Source of the DNA: Allacma fusca | Taxonomy: Eukaryota > Arthropoda > Collembola > Symphypleona > Sminthuridae | DNA length: 64,000 bases | NCBI GenBank assembly: GCA_947179485.1 | Contig: OX359248.1 | Span: 57,980,386-58,044,385 of the forward strand | Reading direction: 5' to 3' | Shown here: positions 51,601 through 61,386 of the stretch, one piece after another | Position numbering within the stretch: the stretch's first letter is position 1 | How the letters are laid out: every line of letters starts with the position of its first letter | Made by a program: the position numbers and the translations under genes | Notes under the pieces: generated by a model | Database searches by the model: none | What the model was told of the DNA's origin: nothing | Seen by the model: only the letters and a program-made list of their open reading frames with translations

Positions 51601-53152
51601 CCGATTCTCCTCAAACTTTGGGAATACATTCGGGCAGTATCCTAAAGCTTAATTCTCGAATTTGAGTTGACTCGAAAAACTTTCAAAATAGCGATTAAAA
51701 TGAAGTGTCGTTGCTCTAGTCACTTTTTTAAGGGTTTCCTGAACTCGTCCGAATCCACTCAAACTTTGGGATTGCACTCGGGCAGTCTGCCAAAGCTCAA
51801 TTCTCGAATTTGAGTTGAATCGAAAAACTTTAAAAATAGCGATGAAAATGACGTGCCGTTGCTCTAGTCACTTTTTTAAGGGTTTCCTGAACTCGTCCGA
51901 TTCTCGTCAAACTTTGGGAATACTATCGGGCAGTCTGCTTAAGCTCAATTCTCGACTTTGAGGTGAATCGAAAAACTTTAAAAATAGCGATGAAAATGAC
52001 GTGCCGTTGCTCTAGTCACTTTTTTAAGGGTTTCCTGAACTCGTCCGATTCTCCTCAAACTTTGGGAATACATTCGGGCAGTATCCTAAAGCTTAATTCT
52101 CGAATTTGAATTGAATCGAAAAACTTTCAAAATAGCGATTAAAATGAAGTGTCGTTGCTCTAGTCACTTTTTTAAGGGTTTCCTGAACTCGTCCGAATCC
52201 CCTCAAACTTTGGGATTGCACTCGGGCAGTCTGGCAAAGCTCAATTCTCGAATTTGAGTTGAATCGAAAAACTTTAAAAATAGCGATGAAAATGACGTGC
52301 CGTTGCTCTAGTCACTTTTTTAAGGGTTTCCTGAACTCGTCCGATTCTCCTCAAACTTTGGGAATACTATCGGTCAGTCTGCTTAAGCTCAATCCTCCAC
52401 TTTGAGGTGAATCGAAAAACTTTAAAAATAGCGATGAAAATGACGTGCCGTTGCTCTAGTCACTTTTTTAAGGGTTTCCTGAACTCGTCCGATTCTCCTC
52501 AAACTTTGGGAATACATTCGGGCAGTATCCTAAAGCTTAATTCTCGAATTTGAGTTGAATCAAAAAACTTTCAAAATAGCGATTAAAATGAAGTGTCGTT
52601 GCTCTAGTCACTTTTTTAAGGGTTTCCTGAACTCGTCCGAATCCCCTCAAACTTTGGGATTGCACTCGGGCAGTCTGCCAAAGCTCAATTCTCGAATTTG
52701 AGGTGAATCGAAAAACTTTAAAAATAGCGATTAAAATGAAGTGTCGTTGCTCTGGTCACTTTTTCAACGGTTTGCTGAACTCGTCCAATTCTCCTCAAAC
52801 TTTGGGAATACATTCGGGCAGTATCCTAAAGCTTAATTCTCGAATTTGAGTTGAATCGAAAAACTTTCAAAATAGCGATTAAAATGAAGTGTCGTTGCTC
52901 TAGTCACTTTTTTAAGGGTTTCCTGAACTCGTCCGAATCCCCTCAAACTTTGGGATTGCACTCGGGCAGTCTGCCAAAGCTCAATTCTCGAATTTGAGTT
53001 GAATCGAAAAACTTTAAAAATAGCGATGAAAATGACGTGCCGTTGCTCTAGTCACTTTTTTAAGGGTTTCCTGAACTCGTCCGATTCTCCTCAAACTTTG
53101 GGAATACTATCGGGCAGTCTGCTTAAGCTCAATTCTCGACTTTGATGTGAAT
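51600..53152. repeat. Right end of array A, short-period mixture
   Basis: About ten monomers alternate between a TTTCAAAATAGCG/GGGATTGCACTC pair and a GATGAAAATGACGTGCCG/GCTTAAG type. Several private changes are seen (TCTCGTCAAAC, GTCTGGCAAAGC, CAATCCTCCAC, TTTGAATTGAATCG), slightly more than in the interior. The last monomer ends TTTGATGTGAATCC and passes directly into the first array-B insert. Confidence 0.7.
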
Positions 53153-53154
53153 CC

Positions 53155-53163
53155 ATGAGTCAT
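53155..53163. promoter_or_regulatory. AP-1/GCN4-type palindrome ATGAGTCAT
   Basis: A perfect 9-bp palindrome containing TGAGTCA, the consensus for bZIP factors of the AP-1/GCN4 class, lies two bases inside the insert and is kept in all six copies. The related left flank has CATGAGTCAC at the matching place on the minus strand. AP-1-type sites are common in LTR enhancers. Activity is not shown by sequence. Confidence 0.35.
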
Positions 53164-53220
53164 AGCAGGCAATCCCAAATATTGTACTGCACCTGACAGT
53201 CCCTTTCACTTTTGTTACTC

Positions 53221-53246
53221 GGCCTTTTGCCATAAATGCAAAGGCC
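53221..53246. other. Inverted repeat (hairpin) in the insert
   Basis: Left arm GGCCTTTTGC and right arm GCAAAGGCC are complementary apart from one extra T and enclose CATAAAT. Copies 2 and 3 carry a base change within the left arm and copies 4-6 change only the loop (CATAACT). It may be an RNA hairpin in an LTR transcript or chance. Confidence 0.4.
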
Positions 53247-53393
53247 CTTTCTCTTTTCCATACACTTGAATTTTGTCTCTTGAGGAGGTTACTCTGCCCA
53301 ATTCACTCCTGAATAAACTTTTACTACGGTTTTTATACTTTGTTGAAATCAATTCATTTTACAAATTATTTCTTGATAATTCATCACAAAAAG

Positions 53394-53670
53394 CAACAGC
53401 GCAATTTGCAAATCATATGAGAACAGCGATGCATGGCCCGGAAACGTTCCAAGCTCATCGTGAAAATTCATTTTAGAGGTGCTGCGACGATTACAAGCTA
53501 GTTGGGGAAAATGCATATCGGGTAAATACAGCTCTGCGTGGCCCGGAAACGTTCCAAGCTCAACCTGAAACTTCGTTTGGTATGTGCTGGGACTGTTAAC
53601 CGCAAGTTGGGTCAATTTTCTAATCAGGTAAATCCAGCTCCCTATGGCCCGGGAACGTTCTAACCTCATC
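53394..53670. repeat. Three diverged ~105-bp subrepeats inside the insert
   Basis: The words GGCCCGGAAACGTTCC, GGCCCGGAAACGTTCC and GGCCCGGGAACGTTCT start at 53435, 53540 and 53646, spaced 105 and 106 bp. Upstream of each are related tracts: ATATGAGAACAGCGATGCAT, TATCGGGTAAATACAGCTCT and AATCAGGTAAATCCAGCTCC. The subrepeats are far more diverged from one another than the six insert copies are, so this small tandem array predates the amplification. It could be an older minisatellite inside an LTR or a piece of a second satellite family. Confidence 0.7.
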
Positions 53671-55370
53671 TGACGTTTAGGTCACTTGTCAAGGTGTTTG
53701 ACGAACTCGTCCCAATCTCTAAACTTTGTGAATACACACGGGCAGTCTGCTAAAGCTCAATTCTCGAATTTAAGACGCATCGAAAAACTAAACATGGCGA
53801 TGAAAATGAGGTCTGGTTGCTATGGTCACTGTTTAACGTGTTTGCTGAGCTCATCCGAATCTCTTTAAACTTTGATATTACACTCAGGCAGTCTTCCAAA
53901 GCTCAATTCTCAAATTTGAGATGAATCTAAAAACTTTAAACAGCGATGAACATGAAGTGGCGTTTAGGACACTTTTTTTGGTGTTTGCCGAACTCTTCCG
54001 AATCTCCTTAAACTTTGTTAATACACTCGGGCAGTCTGCCAAAGCTCAATTCTCGAATTTAAGACGCATCGAAAAACTAAACATGGCGATGAAAATGAGG
54101 TCTGGTTGCTATGGTCACTGTTTAACGTGTTTGCTGAGCTCATCCGAATCTCTTTAAACTTTGATATTACACTCAGGCAGTCTTCCAAAGCTCAATTCTC
54201 AAATTTGAGATGAATCTAAAAACTTTAAACAGCGATGAACATGAAGTGGCGTTTAGGACACTTTTTTTGGTGTTTGCCGAACTCTTCCGAATCTCCTTAA
54301 ACTTTGGTAATACACTCGGGCAGTCTGCCAAAGCTCAATTCTCAAATTTTAGATGAATTGATAATTTTTGGAAAAAGCAATGAAAATGACGTGACGCCCA
54401 CGTCACTTTTTAAGGTGTTTGCCGAACTCTTCCGAATCTCCTTAAACTTTGGTAATACACTCGGGCAGTCTGCCAAAGCTCAATTCTCAAATTTTAGATG
54501 AATTGATAATTTTTGGAAAAAGCAATGAAAATGACGTGACGCTCAGGTCACTTTTTAAGGTGTTTACCGAACTCGACCGAATCTCCTCAAGTTTTGAAAT
54601 TACACTCTTGCAGGCTGCCAAAGCTCAATTCTCGAATTTCAGATGAATTGAAAAACTTTGGAAAAAGCGATGAAAATGAATTGACGCCCACGTCACTTTT
54701 TAAGGTGTTTGCCGAACTCTTCCGAATCTCCTTAAACTTTGGTAATACACTCGGGCAGTCTGCCAAAGCTCAATTCTCAAATTTTAGATGAATTGATAAT
54801 TTTTGGAAAAAGCAATGAAAATGACGTGACGCTCAGGTCACTTTTTAAGGTGTTTACCGAACTCGACCGAATCTCCTCAAGTTTTGGAATTACACTCGGG
54901 CAGTCTGCCAAAGCTCAATTCTCGAATTTCAGATTAATTGAAAAACTGGAAAAAGCGATGAAAATGACGTGACGCTCAGGTCACTTTTTAAGGTGTTTGC
55001 TGAACTCGTCTGAATCTGCTTAAACTTTGGAAATAAACTCGGGCATTCTGCCAAAGCACAATTCTCGAATTTGAGAGGAATCGAAAAACTTTCGGAAAAG
55101 CGATGAAAATGAATTGACGCCCACGTCACTTTTTAAGGTGTTTGCCGAACTCGTCCGAATCTCCTCAAGTTTTGGGATTACACTCGGGCTGTCTCCCAAA
55201 GCTCAATTCTCGAATTTTATATGAATCAAAAAACTAAACAGCGATGAAAATGAGGTCTCGTTGCTGTGGTCACTGTTTAACGTGTTTGCTAAGCTCGTCC
55301 GAATCTGTTTAAACTTTGGTTATACACTCGTACTGGCTGCCTAAGCTCAATTCTCGAATTTGATATGAAT
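53671..55370. repeat. Array B satellite, unit 1 (about 12 monomers)
   Basis: Monomers of ~145 bp share the array-A words GGGCAGTCTGCCAAAGCTC and GAACTCGTCCGAATCTCC, but differ widely elsewhere: GAATTGATAATTTTTGG, GACGTGACGCTCAGGTCAC, TTTTTAAGGTGTTTACCG, AAGTTTTGGAATTACACTC. The run begins with a shortened monomer at TGACGTTTAGGTCAC. It holds the 289-bp local duplication noted separately. No gene is present. Confidence 0.9.
53751..54305. repeat. 289-bp (2-monomer) local tandem duplication in unit 1
   Basis: The block from 53751 to about 54016 recurs 289 bp downstream at 54040-54305, including the markers TAAGACGCATCG (53771 and 54060) and GAACATGAAGTGGCG (53948 and 54237). Unit 2 has this block once. 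With one further 145-bp monomer it accounts for the 434-bp excess of unit 1 over unit 2. Confidence 0.8.
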
Positions 55371-55888
55371 CCATGAGTCATAGCAGGCAATCCCAAATAT
55401 TGTACTGCACCTGACAGTCCCTTTCACTTTTGTTACTCGGCCTTTTTCCATAAATGCAAAGGCCCTTTCTCTTTTCCATACACTTGAATTTTGTCTCTTG
55501 AGGAGGTTACTCTGCCCAATTCACTCCTGAATAAACTTTTACTACGGTTTTTATACTTTGTTGAAATCAATTCATTTTACAAATTATTTCTTGATAATTC
55601 ATCACAAAAAGCAACAGCGCAATTTGCAAATCATATGAGAACAGCGATGCATGGCCCGGAAACGTTCCAAGCTCATCGTGAAAATTCATTTTAGAGGTGC
55701 TGCGACGATTACAAGCTAGTTGGGGAAAATGCATATCGGGTAAATACAGCTCTGCGTGGCCCGGAAACGTTCCAAGCTCAACCTGAAACTTCGTTTGGTA
55801 TGTGCTGGGACTGTTAACCGCAAGTTGGGTCAATTTTCTAATCAGGTAAATCCAGCTCCCTATGGCCCGGGAACGTTCTAACCTCATC
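55371..55888 (+). mobile_element. 518-bp LTR-like insert, copy 2
   Basis: Same length and landmarks as copy 1. It shares with copy 3 the variant CCTTTTTCCATAAATGC, and with copies 1 and 3 the alleles T, A and T at the three sites corresponding to 53367, 53429 and 53669. Confidence 0.6.
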
Positions 55889-57154
55889 TGACGTTTAGGT
55901 CACTTGTCAAGGTGTTTGACGAACTCGTCCCAATCTCTAAACTTTGTGAATACACACGGGCAGTCTGCTAAAGCTCAATTCTCGAATTTAAGACGCATCG
56001 AAAAACTAAACATGGCGATGAAAATGAGGTCTGGTTGCTATGGTCACTGTTTAACGTGTTTGCTGAGCTCATCCGAATCTCTTTAAACTTTGATATTACA
56101 CTCAGGCAGTCTTCCAAAGCTCAATTCTCAAATTTGAGATGAATCTAAAAACTTTAAACAGCGATGAACATGAAGTGGCGTTTAGGACACTTTTTTTGGT
56201 GTTTGCCGAACTCTTCCGAATCTCCTTAAACTTTGTTAATACACTCGGGCAGTCTGCCAAAGCTCAATTCTCAAATTTTAGATGAATTGATAATTTTTGG
56301 AAAAAGCAATGAAAATGACGTGACGCTCAGGTCACTTTTTAAGGTGTTTACCGAACTCGACCGAATCTCCTCAAGTTTTGAAATTACACTCTTGCAGGCT
56401 GCCAAAGCTCAATTCTCGAATTTCAGATGAATTGAAAAACTTTGGAAAAAGCGATGAAAATGAATTGACGCCCACGTCACTTTTTAAGGTGTTTGCCGAA
56501 CTCTTCCGAATCTCCTTAAACTTTGGTAATACACTCGGGCAGTCTGCCAAAGCTCAATTCTCAAATTTTAGATGAATTGATAATTTTTGGAAAAAGCAAT
56601 GAAAATGACGTGACGCTCAGGTCACTTTTTAAGGTGTTTACCGAACTCGACCGAATCTCCTCAAGTTTTGGAATTACACTCGGGCAGTCTGCCAAAGCTC
56701 AATTCTCGAATTTCAGATTAATTGAAAAACTGGAAAAAGCGATGAAAATGACGTGACGCTCAGGTCACTTTTTAAGGTGTTTGCTGAACTCGTCTGAATC
56801 TGCTTAAACTTTGGAAATAAACTCGGGCATTCTGCCAAAGCACAATTCTCGAATTTGAGAGGAATCGAAAAACTTTCGGAAAAGCGATGAAAATGAATTG
56901 ACGCCCACGTCACTTTTTAAGGTGTTTGCCGAACTCGTCCGAATCTCCTCAAGTTTTGGGATTACACTCGGGCTGTCTCCCAAAGCTCAATTCTCGAATT
57001 TTATATGAATCAAAAAACTAAACAGCGATGAAAATGAGGTCTCGTTGCTGTGGTCACTGTTTAACGTGTTTGCTAAGCTCGTCCGAATCTGTTTAAACTT
57101 TGGTTATACACTCGTACTGGCTGCCTAAGCTCAATTCTCGAATTTGATATGAAT
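55889..57154. repeat. Array B satellite, unit 2 (about 9 monomers)
   Basis: Same monomer order as unit 1 without the 289-bp duplication and one further monomer. It ends with the GTTATACACTCGTACTGGC monomer and TTTGATATGAATCC, immediately before the next insert. Confidence 0.9.
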
Positions 57155-57672
57155 CCATGAGTCATAGCAGGCAATCCCAAATATTGTACTGCACCTGACA
57201 GTCCCTTTCACTTTTGTTACTCGGCCTTTTTCCATAAATGCAAAGGCCCTTTCTCTTTTCCATACACTTGAATTTTGTCTCTTGAGGAGGTTACTCTGCC
57301 CAATTCACTCCTGAATAAACTTTTACTACGGTTTTTATACTTTGTTGAAATCAATTCATTTTACAAATTATTTCTTGATAATTCATCACAAAAAGCAACA
57401 GCGCAATTTGCAAATCATATGAGAACAGCGATGCATGGCCCGGAAACGTTCCAAGCTCATCGTGAAAATTCATTTTAGAGGTGCTGCGACGATTACAAGC
57501 TAGTTGGGGAAAATGCATATCGGGTAAATACAGCTCTGCGTGGCCCGGAAACGTTCCAAGCTCAACCTGAAACTTCGTTTGGTATGTGCTGGGACTGTTA
57601 ACCGCAAGTTGGGTCAATTTTCTAATCAGGTAAATCCAGCTCCCTATGGCCCGGGAACGTTCTAACCTCATC
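57155..57672 (+). mobile_element. 518-bp LTR-like insert, copy 3
   Basis: No difference from copy 2 was noticed on reading, including the shared CCTTTTTCCATAAATGC variant. Copies 2 and 3 are the closest neighbours and probably the products of a recent duplication. Confidence 0.6.
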
Positions 57673-59372
57673 TGACGTTTAGGTCACTTGTCAAGGTGTT
57701 TGACGAACTCGTCCCAATCTCTAAACTTTGTGAATACACACGGGCAGTCTGCTAAAGCTCAATTCTCGAATTTAAGACGCATCGAAAAACTAAACATGGC
57801 GATGAAAATGAGGTCTGGTTGCTATGGTCACTGTTTAACGTGTTTGCTGAGCTCATCCGAATCTCTTTAAACTTTGATATTACACTCAGGCAGTCTTCCA
57901 AAGCTCAATTCTCAAATTTGAGATGAATCTAAAAACTTTAAACAGCGATGAACATGAAGTGGCGTTTAGGACACTTTTTTTGGTGTTTGCCGAACTCTTC
58001 CGAATCTCCTTAAACTTTGTTAATACACTCGGGCAGTCTGCCAAAGCTCAATTCTCAAATTTTAGATGAATTGATAATTTTTGGAAAAAGCAATGAAAAT
58101 GACGTGACGCTCAGGTCACTTTTTAAGGTGTTTACCGAACTCGACCGAATCTCCTCAAGTTTTGGAATTACACTCTTGCAGGCTGCCAAAGCTCAATTCT
58201 CGAATTTCAGATGAATTGAAAAACTTTGAAAAAAGCGATGAAAATGAATTGACGCCCACGTCACTTTTTAAGGTGTTTGCCGAACTCTTCCGAATCTCCT
58301 TAAACTTTGGTAATACACTCGGGCAGTCTGCCAAAGCTCAATTCTCAAATTTTAGATGAATTGATAATTTTTGGAAAAAGCAATGAAAATGACGTGACGC
58401 TCAGGTCACTTTTTAAGGTGTTTGACGAACTCGTCCCAATCTCTAAACTTTGTGAATACACACGGGCAGTCTGCTAAAGCTCAATTCTCGAATTTAAGAC
58501 GCATCGAAAAACTAAACATGGCGATGAAAATGAGGTCTGGTTGCTATGGTCACTGTTTAACGTGTTTGCTGAGCTCATCCGAATCTCTTTAAACTTTGAT
58601 ATTACACTCAGGCAGTCTTCCAAAGCTCAATTCTCAAATTTGAGATGAATCTAAAAACTTTAAACAGCGATGAACATGAAGTGGCGTTTAGGACACTTTT
58701 TTTGGTGTTTGCCGAACTCTTCCGAATCTCCTTAAACTTTGGTAATACACTCGGGCAGTCTGCCAAAGCTCAATTCTCAAATTTTAGATGAATTGATAAT
58801 TTTTGGAAAAAGCAATGAAAATGACGTGACGCTCAGGTCACTTTTTAAGGTGTTTACCGAACTCGACCGAATCTCCTCAAGTTTTGGAATTACACTCTTG
58901 CAGGCCGCCAAAGCTCAATTCTCGAATTTCAGATGAATTGAAAAACTTTGAAAAAAGCGATGAAAATGAATTGACGCTCAGGTCACTTTTTAAGTTGTTT
59001 GCTGAACTCGTCTGAATCTGCTTAAACTTTGGAAATAAACTCGGGCATTCTGCCAAAGCACAATTCTCGAATTTGAGATGAATCGAAAAACTTTCGGAAA
59101 AGCGATGAAAATGAATTGACGCCCACGTCACTTTTTAAGGTGTTTGCCGAACTCGTCCGAATCTCCTCAAGTTTTGGGATTACACTCGGGCAGTCTCCCA
59201 AAGCTCAATTCGCGAATTTTATATGAATCAAAAAACTAAACAGCGATGAAAATGAGGTCTCGTTGCTGTAGTCACTGTTAAACGTGTTTGCTAAGCTTGT
59301 CCGAATCTGTTTAAACTTTGGTTATACACTCGGGCTGGCTGCCTAAGCTCAATTCTCGAATTTGATATGAAT
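57673..59372. repeat. Array B satellite, unit 3, with 722-bp internal duplication
   Basis: About 12 monomers. The post-insert marker TGACGAACTCGTCCCAATC occurs at 57701 and again at 58423, 722 bp (5 monomers) later, and markers at 58017 and 58739 pair at the same offset. The second occurrence is not preceded by an insert: a normal CTCAGGTCACTTTTTAAGG beginning is joined to it, so this is a chimeric monomer. Unit 3 therefore equals a 1,496-bp unit plus 722 bp. Confidence 0.85.
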
Positions 59373-59890
59373 CCATGAGTCATAGCAGGCAATCCCAAAT
59401 ATTGTACTGCACCTGACAGTCCCTTTCACTTTTGTTACTCGGCCTTTTGCCATAACTGCAAAGGCCCTTTCTCTTTTCCATACACTTGAATTTTGTCTCT
59501 TGAGGAGGTTACTCTGCCCAATTCACTCCTGAATAAACTTTTACTACGGTTTTTATACTTTGTTGAAATCAATTCATTTTACAAATCATTTCTTGATAAT
59601 TCATCACAAAAAGCAACAGCGCAATTTGCAAATCATATGAGAACAGCGCTGCATGGCCCAGGAACGTTCCAAGCTCATCGTGAAAATTCATTTTAGAGGT
59701 GCTGCGACGATTACAAGCTAGTTGGGGAAAATGCATATCGGGTAAATACAGCTCTGCGTGGCCCGGAAACGTTCCAAGCTCAACCTGAAACTTCGTTTGG
59801 TATGTGCTGGGACTGTTAACCGCAAGTTGGGTCAATTTTCTAATCAGGTAAATCCAGCTCCCTATGGCCCGGGAACGTTCTAACCTCACC
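59373..59890 (+). mobile_element. 518-bp LTR-like insert, copy 4
   Basis: It belongs to a second sequence class with copy 6: CATAACTGC at 59451-59459, C at 59587, C at 59649 with GGCCCAGGAACG beside it, and C at 59889. Same boundaries and length as the other copies. Confidence 0.6.
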
Positions 59891-60868
59891 TGACGTTTAG
59901 GTCACTTGTCAAGGTGTTTGACGAACTCGTCCCAATCTCTAAACTTTGTGAATACACACGAACAGTCTGCTAAAGCTCAATTCTCGAATTTAAGACGCAT
60001 CGAAAAACTAAACATGGCGATGAAAATGAGGTCTGGTTGCTATGGTCACTGTTTAACGTGTTTGCTGAGCTCATCCGAATCTCTTTAAACTTTGATATTA
60101 CACTCAGGCAGTCTTCCAAAGCTCAATTCTCAAATTTGAGATGAATCTAAAAACTTTAAACAGCGATGAACATGAAGTGGCGTTTAGGACACTTTTTTTG
60201 GTGTTTGCCGAACTCTTCCGAATCTCCTTAAACTTTGTTAATACACTCGGGCAGTCTGCCAAAGCTCAATTCTCAAATTTTAGATGAATTGATAATTTTT
60301 GGAAAAAGCAATGAAAATGACGTGACGCTCAGGTCACTTTTTAAGGTGTTTACCGAACTCGACCGAATCTCCTCAAGTTTTGGAATTACACTCTTGCAGG
60401 CTGCCAAAGATCAATTCTCGAATTTCAGATGAATTGAAAAACTTTGGAAAAAGCGATGAAAATGACGTGACGCTCAGGTCACTTTTTAAGGTGTTTGCCG
60501 AACTCTTCCGAATCTCCTTAAACTTTGGTAATACACTCGGGCAGTCTGCCAAAGCTCAATTCTCAAATTTTAGATGAATTGATAATTTTTGGAAAAAGCA
60601 ATGAAAATGACGTGACGCTCAGGTCACTTTTTAAGGTGTTTGACGAACTCGTCCGAATCTCCTCAAGTTTTGGGATTACACTCGGGCAGTCTCCCAAAGC
60701 TCAATTCGCGAATTTTATATGAATCAAAAAACTAAACAGCGATGAAAATGAGGTCTCGTTGCTGTAGTCACTGTTAAACGTGTTTGCTAAGCTCGTCCGA
60801 ATCTGTTTAAACTTTGGTTATACACTCGGGCTGGCTGCCTAAGCTCAATTCTCGAATTTGATATGAAT
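59891..60868. repeat. Array B satellite, unit 4 (about 7 monomers)
   Basis: This is the short unit form, 1,496 bp with its insert. Near 60640 a TTTTTAAGGTGTTTGACG monomer leads into CGTCCGAATCTCCTCAAG, a junction type not seen in units 1 and 2. It ends with the GTTATACACTCGGGCTGGC monomer. Confidence 0.9.
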
Positions 60869-61386
60869 CCATGAGTCATAGCAGGCAATCCCAAATATTG
60901 TACTGCACCTGACAGTCCCTTTCACTTTTGTTACTCGGCCTTTTGCCATAACTGCAAAGGCCCTTTCTCTTTTCCATACACTTGAATTTTGTCTCTTGAG
61001 GAGGTTACTCTGCCCAATTCACTCCTGAATAAACTTTTACTACGGTTTTTATACTTTGTTGAAATCAATTCATTTTACAAATTATTTCTTGATAATTCAT
61101 CACAAAAAGCAACAGCGCAATTTGCAAATCATATGAGAACAGCGATGCATGGCCCGGAAACGTTCCAAGCTCATCGTGAAAATTCATTTTAGAGGTGCTG
61201 CGACGATTACAAGCTAGTTGGGGAAAATGCATATCGGGTAAATACAGCTCTGCGTGGCCCGGAAACGTTCCAAGCTCAACCTGAAACTTCGTTTGGTATG
61301 TGCTGGGACTGTTAACAGCAAGTTGGGTCAATTTTCTAATCAGGTAAATCCAGCTCCCTATGGCCCGGGAACGTTCTAACCTCACC
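60869..61386 (+). mobile_element. 518-bp LTR-like insert, copy 5 (mosaic)
   Basis: It is a mosaic of the two insert classes. C at 60952 and C at 61385 match copies 4 and 6, while T at 61083 and A at 61145, with GGCCCGGAAACG beside it, match copies 1-3. A double exchange or a conversion tract inside about 60953-61384 explains this. Confidence 0.65.

Larger units (their letters stand above)
326..53152. repeat. Array A: ~147-148 bp satellite, about 358 head-to-tail monomers
   Basis: One monomer repeats without interruption in a single orientation. Recurrent words are GAATCGAAAAACTTTAAAAA, a GTCACTTTTT block, TGAACTCGTCCGATTCTCC, CAAACTTTGGGAATACACTC, GGGCAGTCTGCCAAAGCTC and AATTCTCGAATTTGAG. 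A typical copy runs from 27030 to 27177 (148 bp, 40.5% GC by hand count). Length variants are diagnostic: 147 bp with one A missing after GCGAT, about 145 bp where AAAATGTGTCG replaces AAAATGACGTGTCG, and a 3-bp loss giving AAAAACTAAAAATAG. Subtypes differ in blocks, for example CACTTTTTCAACGGTTTGC, CACTTTTTCGGTTGTTTTC or CACTTTTTTAAGGGTTTCC. They recur in fixed orders, which defines the HORs listed separately. The first monomer at the left border is not degraded. No gene or other element interrupts this array. Confidence 0.98.
53153..53670 (+). mobile_element. 518-bp LTR-like insert, copy 1 (fossil, co-amplified)
   Basis: This is non-satellite sequence set into a satellite monomer after TGAATC. 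The left half (to about 53340) looks like the promoter-to-polyadenylation part of an LTR: ATGAGTCAT palindrome at 53155-53163, a GC-rich inverted repeat at 53221-53246, pyrimidine tracts, and AATAAA at 53312-53317. The right half holds three diverged subrepeats about 105 bp apart, centred on GGCCCGGAAACGTTCC-like words at 53435, 53540 and 53646. The minus strand of the right half is open for about 106 codons because 105 bp is 35 codons; I do not call it a gene. It is a fragment, with no retroviral coding domain visible. The family is unassigned. Confidence 0.6.

Noticed and set aside
326-53152. CENP-B box (TTCG, four bases, A, two bases, CGGG)
   Set aside because: TTCGGGCAG, TTCGATTC and ATTCTCGAA words were examined on both strands; none fits the core spacing. 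I saw no match, though I did not check every monomer by computation.
326-53152. CRISPR-like array
   Set aside because: The repeats are ~148 bp directly abutting units without unique spacers, in a sequence with eukaryotic satellite organisation.
53349-53669. Minus-strand open frame of 106 codons in every array-B insert, with two ELGTFPGHA repeats
   Set aside because: The frame stays open because the 105-bp subrepeats equal 35 codons. It has no known domain, its initiator is not the same in all copies, and several differences between copies alter residues, so there is no sign of protein-level constraint.
53153-53670. Calling the insert a complete LTR or naming a retroelement family
   Set aside because: Only part of an LTR-like pattern is visible, no coding domains accompany it, and no family could be recognised by eye.
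53921-54157. Plus-strand open frames of 60-88 codons at ~145-bp spacing through array B
   Set aside because: They overlap one another in shifted frames because 145 is not a multiple of three, and each is a translation of the same satellite monomer.
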